NCBI RefSeq assembly: GCF_019799925.1
Contig: NZ_JABGCG010000016.1
Location: forward strand, 1-47,380
Length of the DNA: 47,380 bases
From: Blastococcus sp. CPCC 205250
Lineage (GTDB): Bacteria > Actinomycetota > Actinomycetes > Mycobacteriales > Geodermatophilaceae
Reading direction: 5' to 3'
In this document: positions 24,064 to 32,994 of the stretch, in pieces
How positions within the stretch are numbered: position 1 is the first letter of the stretch
Layout: each line of letters opens with the position of its first letter
The notes under the pieces: model-generated
What the model was told of the DNA's origin: nothing
Databases searched by the model: none
Seen by the model: only the letters and a program-made list of their open reading frames with translations
Program-made: the position numbers and the translations under genes

Positions 24064-25689
24064 GTGAGCGCGGCTGAACTGGAGAGCGCCGGCGAGTCCA
24101 TCGCCGGCGACGTCGACATCCACACCACCGCCGGCAAGCTGGCGGACTTCGAGCGGCGGGTCCAGGAGGCCACGCACGCCGGCTCGGAGCGGGCGGTGGA
24201 GAAGCAGCACGCCGCGGGGAAGATGACCGCCCGCGAGCGGATCGAGGCGCTCCTGGACCCGGGCTCGTTCACCGAGCTCGACGAGTTCGCCCGGCACCGG
24301 TCGACGAACTTCGGCATGGACGCCAAGCGCCCGTTCGGCGACGGCGTCGTCACCGGCTACGGCACGGTCGACGGCCGGCCGGTCTGCGTCTTCTCCCAGG
24401 ACGTCACCGTCTTCGGCGGCAGCCTCGGCGAGGTGTACGGCGAGAAGATCGTGAAGGTCCTCGACCTCGCCATCCGCAACGGCTGCCCGGTCATCGGGAT
24501 CAACGAGGGCGGCGGCGCCCGCATCCAGGAGGGCGTGGTCTCCCTCGGCCTCTACGGGGAGATCTTCCAGCGCAACGTGCACGCCTCCGGCGTGATCCCG
24601 CAGATCTCGCTGGTCATGGGTGCCGCGGCCGGCGGCCACGTCTACTCCCCCGCGCTCACCGACTTCATCGTGATGGTCGACCAGACCAGCCAGATGTTCA
24701 TCACCGGGCCCGACGTGGTGAAGACCGTGACCGGCGAGGAGGTCACGCTCGAGGAGCTGGGCGGCGCCCGCACGCACAACACCAAGTCCGGCGTCGCCCA
24801 CTACATGGCCGAGGACGAGAACGACGCCCTCGACTACGTCAAGGCGCTGCTGTCCTACCTGCCGAGCAACAACCTCGACCCGCTGCCCACCGTCGAGGTC
24901 GGCCCGGTCGACGCCAGCCCCGACGGCGTGACCGACGACGACCGCGAGCTCGACACCGTCATCCCGGACTCGGCGAACACGCCCTACGACATGCACGGCG
25001 TGCTCGAGCACGTCCTGGACGACGGCGAGTTCCTCGAGGTCCAGCCGCTGTTCGCACCGAACATCCTGATCGGCTTCGGCCGCGTGGAGGGTCGCCCGGT
25101 CGGCGTCGTGGCCAACCAGCCGACCCAGTTCGCCGGCACGCTGGACATCGACGCCAGCGAGAAGGCCGCCCGGTTCGTCCGCACCTGCGACGCGTTCAAC
25201 GTGCCGGTCCTGACGTTCGTCGACGTCCCCGGCTTCCTGCCCGGCACCTCGCAGGAGTGGGAGGGCATCATCCGCCGCGGCGCGAAGCTGATCTACGCCT
25301 ACGCCGAGGCCACCGTCCCGAAGATCACCGTCATCACCCGCAAGGCCTACGGCGGCGCGTACGACGTCATGGGCTCCAAGCACCTGGGTGCGGACCTCAA
25401 CCTGGCCTGGCCCACGGCGCAGATCGCCGTCGTCGGCGCCCAGGGCGCGGTCAACATCCTGTACCGGCGCGAGCTCGCCGACTCCCCGGACCCCGACGCC
25501 CGCCGCGCGGAGCTGATGACGGACTACGAGGACACCCTCCTCAACCCCTACGTCGCCGCCGACCGCGGGTACGTCGACCAGGTCATCCGCCCGTCGGAGA
25601 CCCGCGTGGAGATCACCAAGGCCCTGCGCCTGCTGGCCAACAAGCGCCAGACCCTGCCGCCGAAGAAGCACGGGAACATCCCGCTGTGA
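24064..25689 (+). CDS. pccB: Acyl-CoA (propionyl-CoA) carboxylase beta subunit, carboxyltransferase
   Basis: A 541-residue carboxyltransferase that moves the carboxyl group from biotin to propionyl-CoA (or acetyl-CoA) to give methylmalonyl-CoA (or malonyl-CoA). The two crotonase-fold halves are complete: AAGKMTARERI near the N-terminus, NEGGGARIQEG and MGAAAGGHVYSPALTDF in the first half, DVPGFLPGTSQEWEGIIRRG and KAYGGAYDVMGSKHLGAD in the second, and the typical end PPKKHGNIPL. GTG 24064 is picked by family length; the open frame continues upstream into birA antisense. Its stop overlaps accE. High similarity of plan to AccD5 favours propionyl-CoA, but substrate choice depends on one pocket residue I cannot assign here. 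Confidence 0.93.
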   Translation: MSAAELESAGESIAGDVDIHTTAGKLADFERRVQEATHAGSERAVEKQHAAGKMTARERIEALLDPGSFTELDEFARHRSTNFGMDAKRPFGDGVVTGYGTVDGRPVCVFSQDVTVFGGSLGEVYGEKIVKVLDLAIRNGCPVIGINEGGGARIQEGVVSLGLYGEIFQRNVHASGVIPQISLVMGAAAGGHVYSPALTDFIVMVDQTSQMFITGPDVVKTVTGEEVTLEELGGARTHNTKSGVAHYMAEDENDALDYVKALLSYLPSNNLDPLPTVEVGPVDASPDGVTDDDRELDTVIPDSANTPYDMHGVLEHVLDDGEFLEVQPLFAPNILIGFGRVEGRPVGVVANQPTQFAGTLDIDASEKAARFVRTCDAFNVPVLTFVDVPGFLPGTSQEWEGIIRRGAKLIYAYAEATVPKITVITRKAYGGAYDVMGSKHLGADLNLAWPTAQIAVVGAQGAVNILYRRELADSPDPDARRAELMTDYEDTLLNPYVAADRGYVDQVIRPSETRVEITKALRLLANKRQTLPPKKHGNIPL

Positions 25690-26006
25690 CACCGCCACCC
25701 TCCGGGCGGCACCGCGACCAGGAGCCGTCCCCGACCGCTGCTGAGCCCACCCCGGGCCTCGTCGCGGAGGCCTCCGGCCCCCACTCCTCGGACCGAGAGC
25801 CGCAGCCGCCGCTGCTGCGCGTGGTGCGCGGCGAGCCCTCCGCCGAGGAGCTCGCCGCCCTGACCGTCGTGGTCGCGGCGCTCTCCCAGCGGCGCGGCAC
25901 CCGCCGGCCGGTGCCGGTGTCCGGCTGGGGCTCCCCGGCCCGGACGCACCGCCGTCCGCTCGCCGTCGGTGCCGACGGCTGGGCCGCCTCGGGGAGGCCC
26001 TGGTGA
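25686..26006 (+). CDS. accE: Acyl-CoA carboxylase epsilon subunit
   Basis: A 106-residue small protein of the AccE/PccE family found only in actinomycete carboxylases, where it bridges alpha and beta subunits and raises activity. The recognizable part is VVRGEPSAEELAALTVVVAA followed by a tail with spaced Trp residues (SGWGSP, DGWAASGRPW). The first 45 residues are low-complexity and poorly conserved in type. It overlaps the pccB stop (GTGA) and its own stop overlaps the maf start, so it is translated in series with them. Confidence 0.88.
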   Translation: MTPPPSGRHRDQEPSPTAAEPTPGLVAEASGPHSSDREPQPPLLRVVRGEPSAEELAALTVVVAALSQRRGTRRPVPVSGWGSPARTHRRPLAVGADGWAASGRPW

Positions 26007-26611
26007 GCGACGTGCGCAGGCTCGTCCTGGGGTCGGCATCGCCGGCGCGGCTGGCGCTGCTGCGCCAGGCGGGACTGGATCCCGACGTGGTGGTCAGCGA
26101 CGTCGACGAGTCCACGGTGACCGCGCCCCGGGTCGCCGAGCGCGTGGCGCTGCTGGCCGCGGCCAAGGCCGCCGCGGTCGCCGCGCGGGAGACCGACGCC
26201 CTGGTCATCGGCGCGGACTCGCTGCTGGAGTACCGCGGGCGGGCCATGGGCAAGCCCGCGGACGCCCACGAGGCGCGTGACCGGTGGCAGCACATCGGCG
26301 GGCGGTCCGGCGTCCTGCACACCGGCCAGGCGCTGTTCGACGTGCGCGACGGCACGGTAGTCGGCCGCGACGTCGCGGTCGTCTCGACCACGGTGCACTT
26401 CGCCCGGCCCAGCACCGCCGAGCTCGAGGCCTACCTGGCCACCGGTGAGCCGCTCGCCGTGGCCGGCGCCTTCACCCTCGACGGGCTGGGCGCCTCGTTC
26501 GTCCGGCGGGTCGACGGCGACCCGGCGGCGGTCGTCGGCCTGTCGCTGGCGACCCTCCGCACGCAGCTGGCCGCCCGCGGTGTGGCCATCACCGACCTCT
26601 GGCGCCGCTAG
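26003..26611 (+). CDS. maf: Maf family nucleoside triphosphate pyrophosphatase
   Basis: A 202-residue Maf protein, which hydrolyses non-canonical or excess nucleoside triphosphates to monophosphates. LGSASPARLALL at residues 8-19 is the phosphate-binding start of the family, VDES the first acidic motif, and GADSLLEYRGRAMGKP corresponds to the conserved ADT...GKP motif. The GTG at 26003 has GGGAGG five bases upstream and overlaps the accE stop. The order accE-maf is conserved in actinomycetes although no direct metabolic link is known. Confidence 0.92.
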   Translation: MSDVRRLVLGSASPARLALLRQAGLDPDVVVSDVDESTVTAPRVAERVALLAAAKAAAVAARETDALVIGADSLLEYRGRAMGKPADAHEARDRWQHIGGRSGVLHTGQALFDVRDGTVVGRDVAVVSTTVHFARPSTAELEAYLATGEPLAVAGAFTLDGLGASFVRRVDGDPAAVVGLSLATLRTQLAARGVAITDLWRR

Positions 26612-26697
26612 GCGCCACTCCCCGGGCTGCCCGCCGGCCGGCCCGGGAGCGCTCGGCTACTGTCCCGCCGGCTGACGAACCCCGAGGGAGAACGACG

Positions 26698-28470
26698 GTG
26701 CAGAAGGTCCTCATCGCCAACCGTGGCGAGATCGCGGTGCGTGTCGCCCGCGCGTGCAGGGACGCGGGGCTCGCCAGCGTCGCCGTCTACGCCGACACCG
26801 ACCGCGACGCCCTGCACGTGCGCGCGGCCGACGAGGCGTTCGCCCTCGGCGGGACGACGCCGGGTGACTCGTACCTGGTGATCGAGAAGATCCTCGGCGC
26901 GGCGAAGCAGTCCGGCGCCGACGCGATCCACCCCGGCTACGGCTTCCTGTCGGAGAACGCCGACTTCGCCCAGGCGGTCCTCGACGCGGGGCTCACCTGG
27001 ATCGGCCCCTCCCCGCAGGCGATCATCGACCTGGGCGACAAGGTCGCCGCCCGGCACATCGCCACCCGCGCCGGCGCCCCGCTGGTGCCCGGCACCAAGG
27101 ACCCGGTCGGCGGCGCCGACGAGGTCGTCGCGTTCGCCGAGGAGCACGGCCTCCCGGTGGCGATCAAGGCGGCCTTCGGCGGTGGCGGGCGCGGCCTGAA
27201 GGTCGCCCGCACCATCGAGGAGATCCCCGAGCTGTTCGACTCCGCCGTGCGCGAGGCCGTGTCGGCCTTCGGCCGCGGCGAGTGCTTCGTCGAGCGGTTC
27301 CTCGACAAGCCCCGGCACGTCGAGGCCCAGGTCCTCGCCGACACCCACGGCAACGTGATCGTCGTCGGCACCCGCGACTGCTCGCTGCAGCGGCGCAACC
27401 AGAAGCTGGTCGAGGAGGCCCCGGCGCCGTTCCTCACCGACGAGCAGCGGGCCCGCATCCACTCCTCGGCGAAGGCCATCTGCAAGGAAGCCGGCTACCA
27501 CGGCGCCGGCACGGTGGAGTACCTCGTCGGCACCGACGGCTCGATCTCCTTCCTCGAGGTCAACACCCGCCTGCAGGTCGAGCACCCGGTCAGCGAGGAG
27601 ACCAGCGGCCTGGACCTGGTGCGGCAGCAGTTCCGGATCGCCGAGGGCCTGCCCCTGGAGATCACCGAGGACCCCACGCCGCGCGGGCACAGCATCGAGT
27701 TCCGGATCAACGCCGAGGACGCCGGCCGCAACTTCATGCCCGCCCCCGGCCCCGTGACGCGCCTGGAGATCCCGCAGGGCCCCGGCGTGCGCTGGGACTC
27801 CGGCGTGGAGACCGGCGGCGAGGTCGCCGGCGCGTTCGACTCGATGCTCGCCAAGCTCATCGTCACCGGCGCCACCCGCGAGGAGGCCCTGCAGCGCGCC
27901 GCCCGCGCGCTGGACGAGCTCGTCGTCGAGGGCATGCCGACGGTCATCCCGTTCCACCGCGCCGTCGTCCGCGACGAGGCCTTCACCAGCGAGCCGTTCA
28001 CCGTGCACACCCGCTGGATCGAGACCGAGTGGGACAACCAGGTCCCGCCGTACTCGGCGGCGCCCGTCGAGGGCGAGGAGCCCGGCGAGCGGCAGACCGT
28101 GGTCGTCGAGGTCGGCGGGCGCCGGCTCGAGGTCTCCCTGCCGGCGGGCCTGGCGGCCGGCGGCGGCGGGGTGGGCGGGAGCGGCGGAGCCGCCGGTGGC
28201 GGCAAGCCCCGCAAGCGCGGCGGCGGGCACGGCGGGTCCGCCGCGTCCGGCGACTCCCTCACCTCCCCGATGCAGGGCACGATCGTCAAGGTCGCGGTCG
28301 AGGACGGCGCGACCGTCGCGGCCGGTGACCTGGTCGTCGTCCTGGAGGCGATGAAGATGGAGCAGCCCATCACCGCGCACAAGGGCGGCACCGTCACCGG
28401 GCTGTCCGCCGAGGTCGGCGCCACCGTCACCAGCGGCGCGGTCATCTGCACCATCGCCGACGCCGAGTAA
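26698..28470 (+). CDS. accA: Acyl-CoA carboxylase alpha subunit (biotin carboxylase and biotin carrier)
   Basis: A 590-residue fusion of biotin carboxylase and carboxyl carrier domain. It carboxylates its own biotin with ATP and bicarbonate and passes the group to PccB. Biotin carboxylase (about 1-450): VLIANRGEIAVRV, HPGYGFLSENADF, the ATP-grasp glycine loop KAAFGGGGRGLKV, RDCSLQRRNQK and EVNTRLQVEHPV. A Gly-rich basic linker (about 480-520) joins the carrier domain with EAMKMEQP, where Lys553 is the biotin site. GTG 26698 follows a GGGAG site. A strong hairpin ends the transcript. Confidence 0.95.
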   Translation: MQKVLIANRGEIAVRVARACRDAGLASVAVYADTDRDALHVRAADEAFALGGTTPGDSYLVIEKILGAAKQSGADAIHPGYGFLSENADFAQAVLDAGLTWIGPSPQAIIDLGDKVAARHIATRAGAPLVPGTKDPVGGADEVVAFAEEHGLPVAIKAAFGGGGRGLKVARTIEEIPELFDSAVREAVSAFGRGECFVERFLDKPRHVEAQVLADTHGNVIVVGTRDCSLQRRNQKLVEEAPAPFLTDEQRARIHSSAKAICKEAGYHGAGTVEYLVGTDGSISFLEVNTRLQVEHPVSEETSGLDLVRQQFRIAEGLPLEITEDPTPRGHSIEFRINAEDAGRNFMPAPGPVTRLEIPQGPGVRWDSGVETGGEVAGAFDSMLAKLIVTGATREEALQRAARALDELVVEGMPTVIPFHRAVVRDEAFTSEPFTVHTRWIETEWDNQVPPYSAAPVEGEEPGERQTVVVEVGGRRLEVSLPAGLAAGGGGVGGSGGAAGGGKPRKRGGGHGGSAASGDSLTSPMQGTIVKVAVEDGATVAAGDLVVVLEAMKMEQPITAHKGGTVTGLSAEVGATVTSGAVICTIADAE

Positions 28471-28488
28471 GGCCGCACGCACGAGGAG

Positions 28489-28520
28489 GGGCCCGGCACC
28501 GCAAGCGCGGTGCCGGGCCC
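28489..28520. terminator. Bidirectional terminator between accA and the LGFP protease
   Basis: A perfect 14-bp stem (28489-28502 with 28507-28520) with an AAGC loop lies 18 bases after the accA stop and 7 bases from the end of the convergent protease gene. Its symmetry would stop both transcripts. Confidence 0.85.
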
Positions 28521-28527
28521 TTCGTGG

Positions 28528-31086
28528 TCAGCGACCGAAGCCCAGCCAGGGCGACGCCGGCTGGTCTCCCAGTCGCCCGGCCCGGAAGTCCTGGTAGCAG
28601 CTGGATCTCGTCGGGACACAGATCTGCGGCGCCACCGGGTAGCCCAGCGATCCGTTCTCCCACCCCTGCCCGGCCCAGCGTTCACGGATCACGCCCGAGA
28701 CCGCCCACGCGCCCGTCCCGGGCGACCAGTACACCGACCCGCCCCGGAAGTGCTGGAAGCAACCGCCGTCCCGCAACCCGCACACCGTGTCGGTCACCGG
28801 ATAGCCCAGGCCCCCGCCCTCCCAGCCCAGCGCCGCCCACCGGTCCCGCACCGCACCGGAGACCAAGCGCGCCCCCGTCGCAGGCGACCAGTACACCGAC
28901 CCGCCGCGGAAGTGCTGGAAGCAACCGCCGTCCCGCAACCCGCACACCGTGTCGGTCACCGGGTAACCGAGGCCGCCGCCCTCCCAGCCCTGCCCGGCCC
29001 AGCGGTCCCGGATCACCGGGGCGACCAGCCGCGCCCCCGTCGCAGGCGACCAGTACACCGACCCGCCGCGGAAGTGCTGGAAACAACCCCCGTCCCGCAA
29101 CCCGCACACCGTGTCGGTCACCGGGTAACCGAGGCCGCCGCCCTCCCAGCCCTGCCCGGCCCAGCGGTCCCGGATCACCGGGGCGACCAGCCGCGCCCCC
29201 GTCGCAGGCGACCAGTACACCGACCCGCCGCGGAAGTGCTGGAAACAACCCCCGTCCCGCAACCCGCACACCGTGTCGGTCACCGGGTAACCGAGGCCGC
29301 CGCCCTCCCAGCCCTGCCCGGCCCAGCGGTCCCGGATCACCGGGGCGACCAGCCGCGCCCCGGTCCCCGGCGAGGAGTAGACCGAACCGCCCTGGAAGTG
29401 CTGGAAACAGCCCCCGTCGCGCAGTCCGCACACCGTGTCCATCACCGGGTAACCCAGATCCCCGCCCTCCCAGCCCTGCGCCGCCCAGCGATCCCGCACC
29501 GCACCGCTCACCAGCCGCGCCCCCGTCCCCGGCGACCAGTACAGCGACCCGCCCTGGAAGTGCTGGAAACAGCCGCCGTCGCGGATGCCGCACTGCTCGG
29601 CGCCCGTCGCCGGCCCGAGCAGGCTGCCCGCCCCGCCCAGCTGCCGGTACCGCGCCGCGATCGGGCTCTCGGTCGCACCGTCGGCCGTCGTCCGCACCGT
29701 GACGATGGCGCCGCTCGCCGTCATCGCCGTCACCTCGATGACCACCTGCCCGCCGGCCAGCGACATCGGGCTGTCCACCGGGAGGACCTGCTGTCCGTAG
29801 TCGTCCCACACCGCCGCGGCGGAGGGTGTGCCGTCGAGCAGCAGGGAGGTGTCACTCGTCGGGCCCGGGCCCGCGGTGTGCACGAGCACTCCCGGGTCGA
29901 GCGGGGATCCCTCGACGGGCTCCAGCCACTGGTCCTGACCGACGGCGGCCCGGTACTCGACCCAGTAGCGCCTGCCCCCCGCGTCGAGCGCCAGCACCCG
30001 CAGTCCGCTGCGGCCGCCCATCGGGGCGAGCGTGAAGGTGCCCCCGGCCCCGGCGGAGCTGATGACCTGCTGCGCCGAGGGAGGCAGGAAGTGCAGCTTG
30101 GCCGCATGCGGGGCGTTCAGCGAGCCCACCTCGTCCCAGGAGCCGCCCATGACGTCGTAGAGGTCCCGATAGGACAATGTCTGGCAGGGGTTCGTCTCGG
30201 GCGAGGCGTCGCACTGCAGCACCGAGGAGTGGCCGAGGCCGAAGTTGTGCCCGAGCTCGTGCGCGATGACCGAGGGCCTGAGGTCCCGGACGTAGAGCAG
30301 GCCGCCGTCCCAGGGATCCGAGCGGACCTGGGCCAGGCCGTAGGCGCAGGACGGCATGCCCGCCGGATACCCGGGGACATAGAGCATCAGGTGCTTCCCC
30401 GGACCGGGGGTCCAGCCGATGCGGCCGGCGACGTCGTTCCAGAGCGCGCTGGAGGAGTTGCAGACGGCGGTGGAGCTCACCCACGTGCTGCGCGCGGCGG
30501 TGGCGTGGATCCGCACCGCGCCGTCGCTCTGCGTCTCCCAGAAGTCCGCGACCGGGCCGTTCACCGCGTCGACCACCTGCTGTGCGGTGGTGGCGTCCGG
30601 GGGCAGCGCGGCGGTCGAGGCCAGCACCACCGTCACCTCGTTGGTGTACGGCGCCGAGGCCGGGGCGACCGGCGTGGCGTCGGCGGGCGCGACGACCTCG
30701 GCCCGGACGACCTCGTGCACCGGCTCGGGGTCCTCCGGCGCGCCGGACCAGGCGGGCAGCTCCTCGCCGAGGGTGACCTCCACCGTGGCGCCGACCGGCA
30801 CCTCCTCGACGCCGGCGGAGTCCACCCGGACGCTCGTGCCGTCGTCCTCGGTCACCCAGCTCAGCAGGGCCTCGTCGGCGTGCTCGGCGGCGTCCTCGTG
30901 GTCGGCGTACTCCGCCCAGGCCTGGACGAGCTCACCGACGACGACGTCGCCCGGGGCCGCCTCCCCGCCGGGCATCTGCGGCTCCTCCGCCGCGGCCGGC
31001 GCGCCCGCGAGCAGCGGGGTCAGGACCGCGGCAGCGGCAGCGAGGGCGAGCAGCCGCGGGGACCGCGGACGGGCAGCGAGGAGCAC
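28528..31086 (-). CDS. Secreted M11-like zinc metalloprotease with a C-terminal LGFP array
   Basis: An 852-residue exported protein. GTG 31086 is chosen because GGAGAG lies four to six bases upstream and it starts directly at a signal peptide (basic n-region, LLALAAAAAVL core, cut near APAAA); an ATG at 31122 lacks a site. An N-terminal region with VVGELVQAW and VGATVEVTLGE precedes the catalytic domain, whose zinc site is HELGHNFGLGH with the Met-turn YDVMGGSW, as in the gametolysin-like M11 metzincins. A beta-rich domain follows, then seven Cys-pair registers of a 54-residue LGFP-type repeat (CGLRDGGCFQHF, LGYPVTDT). LGFP repeats are thought to hold proteins at the cell wall. Its upstream neighbour is a diverged copy without repeats. 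Substrate unknown. Confidence 0.88.
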   Translation of the reverse strand: MLLAARPRSPRLLALAAAAAVLTPLLAGAPAAAEEPQMPGGEAAPGDVVVGELVQAWAEYADHEDAAEHADEALLSWVTEDDGTSVRVDSAGVEEVPVGATVEVTLGEELPAWSGAPEDPEPVHEVVRAEVVAPADATPVAPASAPYTNEVTVVLASTAALPPDATTAQQVVDAVNGPVADFWETQSDGAVRIHATAARSTWVSSTAVCNSSSALWNDVAGRIGWTPGPGKHLMLYVPGYPAGMPSCAYGLAQVRSDPWDGGLLYVRDLRPSVIAHELGHNFGLGHSSVLQCDASPETNPCQTLSYRDLYDVMGGSWDEVGSLNAPHAAKLHFLPPSAQQVISSAGAGGTFTLAPMGGRSGLRVLALDAGGRRYWVEYRAAVGQDQWLEPVEGSPLDPGVLVHTAGPGPTSDTSLLLDGTPSAAAVWDDYGQQVLPVDSPMSLAGGQVVIEVTAMTASGAIVTVRTTADGATESPIAARYRQLGGAGSLLGPATGAEQCGIRDGGCFQHFQGGSLYWSPGTGARLVSGAVRDRWAAQGWEGGDLGYPVMDTVCGLRDGGCFQHFQGGSVYSSPGTGARLVAPVIRDRWAGQGWEGGGLGYPVTDTVCGLRDGGCFQHFRGGSVYWSPATGARLVAPVIRDRWAGQGWEGGGLGYPVTDTVCGLRDGGCFQHFRGGSVYWSPATGARLVAPVIRDRWAGQGWEGGGLGYPVTDTVCGLRDGGCFQHFRGGSVYWSPATGARLVSGAVRDRWAALGWEGGGLGYPVTDTVCGLRDGGCFQHFRGGSVYWSPGTGAWAVSGVIRERWAGQGWENGSLGYPVAPQICVPTRSSCYQDFRAGRLGDQPASPWLGFGR
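28584..29610. repeat. Tandem 162-bp repeats coding for LGFP units
   Basis: The marker GGAAGTGCTGG or a close form recurs at 28584, 28746, 28908, 29070, 29232, 29394 and 29556, exactly 162 bp (54 codons) apart. The units from 28908 and 29070 differ at only two positions that I can find, and those from 29070 and 29232 match for about 130 bases; the outer units are more diverged. This indicates recent internal duplication or gene conversion inside the protease gene. Confidence 0.92.
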
Positions 31087-31166
31087 GGGACTCTCCAGGT
31101 CGAGGGGTACCGCATCTCTCATCGGTGCGCGCGGCGCGGGACTCAACGCCAACCGGCGACGGACCG

Positions 31167-32888
31167 TCAGCGGCGGGCGGCGCGCCACCGTCCGACGGGC
31201 CGCCAGGCGGCGAGCACGCCACCGGTGACGCACAGACCGGTCAGCAGGGGCAGCAGCCACGTCGAGGAGGTCTCCTGGCTGCGCGTGGCGAGCTGCGGCC
31301 CCTCGGCATCCGTCGCGGCGGCGTCCCCGGAGCCGGCGGCCGTCGCCGGCCGGCCGGCAGCCGCGGCGGGCAGCGTCGCGGGCGAACCGGCGGTGCCGGA
31401 GCTGCCCGGGGTGCCGGCCCCGGCGGTCGTCGAGCGCCCGGGCAGCACGTCGGGCGCCGCGCCGCCGTCGGTACCGGCCGGCGGCACCGCGACGGCCGTG
31501 GCCGCGGGCTGCACGAGCACGGTCGCGCCGCTGCCGGTCACGGCCTGCACGGTGACGGTGAAGGCGCCGTTGCCGACCCGGACCGGGACGCCCGGCGGCA
31601 GGGCGGCCTGCAGGTCCCGGTCCCACGCCGAGGCGGGGCCCGGCGTGCCGTCGAGCAGCAGCGCGGTGTCCGAGGCGTCGCCGACGCGGTGCAGCAGCAC
31701 GCCGGTGTCCAGTCGGAAGCGGTTGGCCGAGCCGGACAGCCAGCCGTCCTGGCCGGCGGCCGCGCGGAGCTCGAGCCAGTAGACGGCGTCGTCCGCGGCG
31801 GTGAGACGCAGCGCCCGCGTGCCGGTCGCGCCGCCGAGCGGGGCGAGGGTCACGGTGGCGGCGGCGTCGCCCACGGCGAGCGCCTGCCGCGCGCCGGCGG
31901 GGAGGACGCCGAGCCGGTCGGCCTGCACCGCGTTGAGCGAGCCCAGGTGCTCCCACGAGGCGCCCATGACGTCGTAGTAGTCGCGGTACCCGGCAGTGCG
32001 GCAGGCACCGGTCTCCACGGCGCCGTCGCACTGCCGCCCGGAGGAGTGCCCGAGACCCATGTTGTGGCCCAGCTCGTGGGCGATCAGGGCCGGCAGCACG
32101 CTGCGGACCCAGACGCGGCCGCCGGAGCCGGGGCCGGCACCGAGCTGGCCGAGCGCCGTCGCGCAGCCCGGCAGGTCGGCCGGCCGGCTGCTCACGTAGA
32201 CCACGAGGTGGCGGCCGGGCCCGGGCTGGAAGCCCGCGGCGGCCGCGGCCTCGTCCCACAGCCCGCTCGGGTCGTCGCAGCCGGCGGTGGTGGTCACCCA
32301 GCCGGGGTGGGCGTACGTGACGCCGAAGCGCACCGCTCCCCCGGTCTGGCCCGCCCAGAAGGCGGCAACCGGGCCGTCGACCGCGGCGACGACCGACGCC
32401 ACGCTCGTGCCGTCCTCGACGCCGCCGGCCGGCACGACCCGGACGACGGTGACGGCGTTGCTCGGGGTCGGGGCCGCGGCCGGGGCCGCCTCGCGCACCT
32501 CGCCGGCCAGGACGGCGCGGGTGTCGGCCGCCGGCCCGGTGCCGTCGGCGGACTCGCCGGTGGTCTGCTCGGTCTCGCCCAGGGTGAGCTCGACGGTGGC
32601 GCCGACCGGCAGCCCGGCGACGTCGCCGGTGGAGACCGGGACGGCCTCGCCCTCGGCGGTCTCGACCCAGCTCAGCGGCTCGGGCACCTCGTCGTGGTCG
32701 TGCGCCCCGGCCGGACCGGCCTCGGGCCAGGCCTGGACCAGCTCGCCGACGACGGTCCCGGAGACGTCGGCGGGGACGTCGGCGGCGGCGGGGGTGGCGA
32801 CGGCGCACGGCACGAGGACGGCGGCGGCGACCGCGAGCAGCGGGAGCAGGCGGCGCGGACGGCGACCGGCGGCGGCGAGGGGAGGCAT
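31167..32888 (-). CDS. M11-like zinc metalloprotease with C-terminal membrane anchor
   Basis: A 573-residue paralog of the downstream LGFP protease. It shares the signal peptide plan, the TVVGELVQAW and VGATVELTLGE motifs, the zinc site HELGHNMGLGH and the Met-turn YDVMGASW, plus the following beta domain. Instead of LGFP repeats it has a Gly/Ala/Thr/Pro-rich stalk and one C-terminal helix (STWLLPLLTGLCVTGGVLAA) with a basic tail, so the enzyme should face outward from the membrane. ATG 32888 has GGAG six bases upstream; ATG 32900 has none. It lies 80 bp upstream of the LGFP protease on the same strand, so joint transcription is likely. Confidence 0.86.
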   Translation of the reverse strand: MPPLAAAGRRPRRLLPLLAVAAAVLVPCAVATPAAADVPADVSGTVVGELVQAWPEAGPAGAHDHDEVPEPLSWVETAEGEAVPVSTGDVAGLPVGATVELTLGETEQTTGESADGTGPAADTRAVLAGEVREAAPAAAPTPSNAVTVVRVVPAGGVEDGTSVASVVAAVDGPVAAFWAGQTGGAVRFGVTYAHPGWVTTTAGCDDPSGLWDEAAAAAGFQPGPGRHLVVYVSSRPADLPGCATALGQLGAGPGSGGRVWVRSVLPALIAHELGHNMGLGHSSGRQCDGAVETGACRTAGYRDYYDVMGASWEHLGSLNAVQADRLGVLPAGARQALAVGDAAATVTLAPLGGATGTRALRLTAADDAVYWLELRAAAGQDGWLSGSANRFRLDTGVLLHRVGDASDTALLLDGTPGPASAWDRDLQAALPPGVPVRVGNGAFTVTVQAVTGSGATVLVQPAATAVAVPPAGTDGGAAPDVLPGRSTTAGAGTPGSSGTAGSPATLPAAAAGRPATAAGSGDAAATDAEGPQLATRSQETSSTWLLPLLTGLCVTGGVLAAWRPVGRWRAARR

Positions 32889-32994
32889 CCCCTGCTCCAT
32901 CGGCGGCCCGCGCGCGCGTCGGCACCGGATCGGCGATGTCCAGCCGACGTCGTCGTCACATCCGGCTCAGCCGCCTCGCCGCGCCCCGGGGGGC

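Noticed and set aside
28584..29610. Regularly spaced repeats that might be taken for a CRISPR array
   Set aside because: Units are 162 bp, contiguous, in frame and encode LGFP units; there are no unique spacers and no cas genes.
31087..31122. ATG 31122 as start of the LGFP protease
   Set aside because: It has no ribosome site and would put 12 extra residues before the signal peptide; GTG 31086 has GGAGAG at the right distance.
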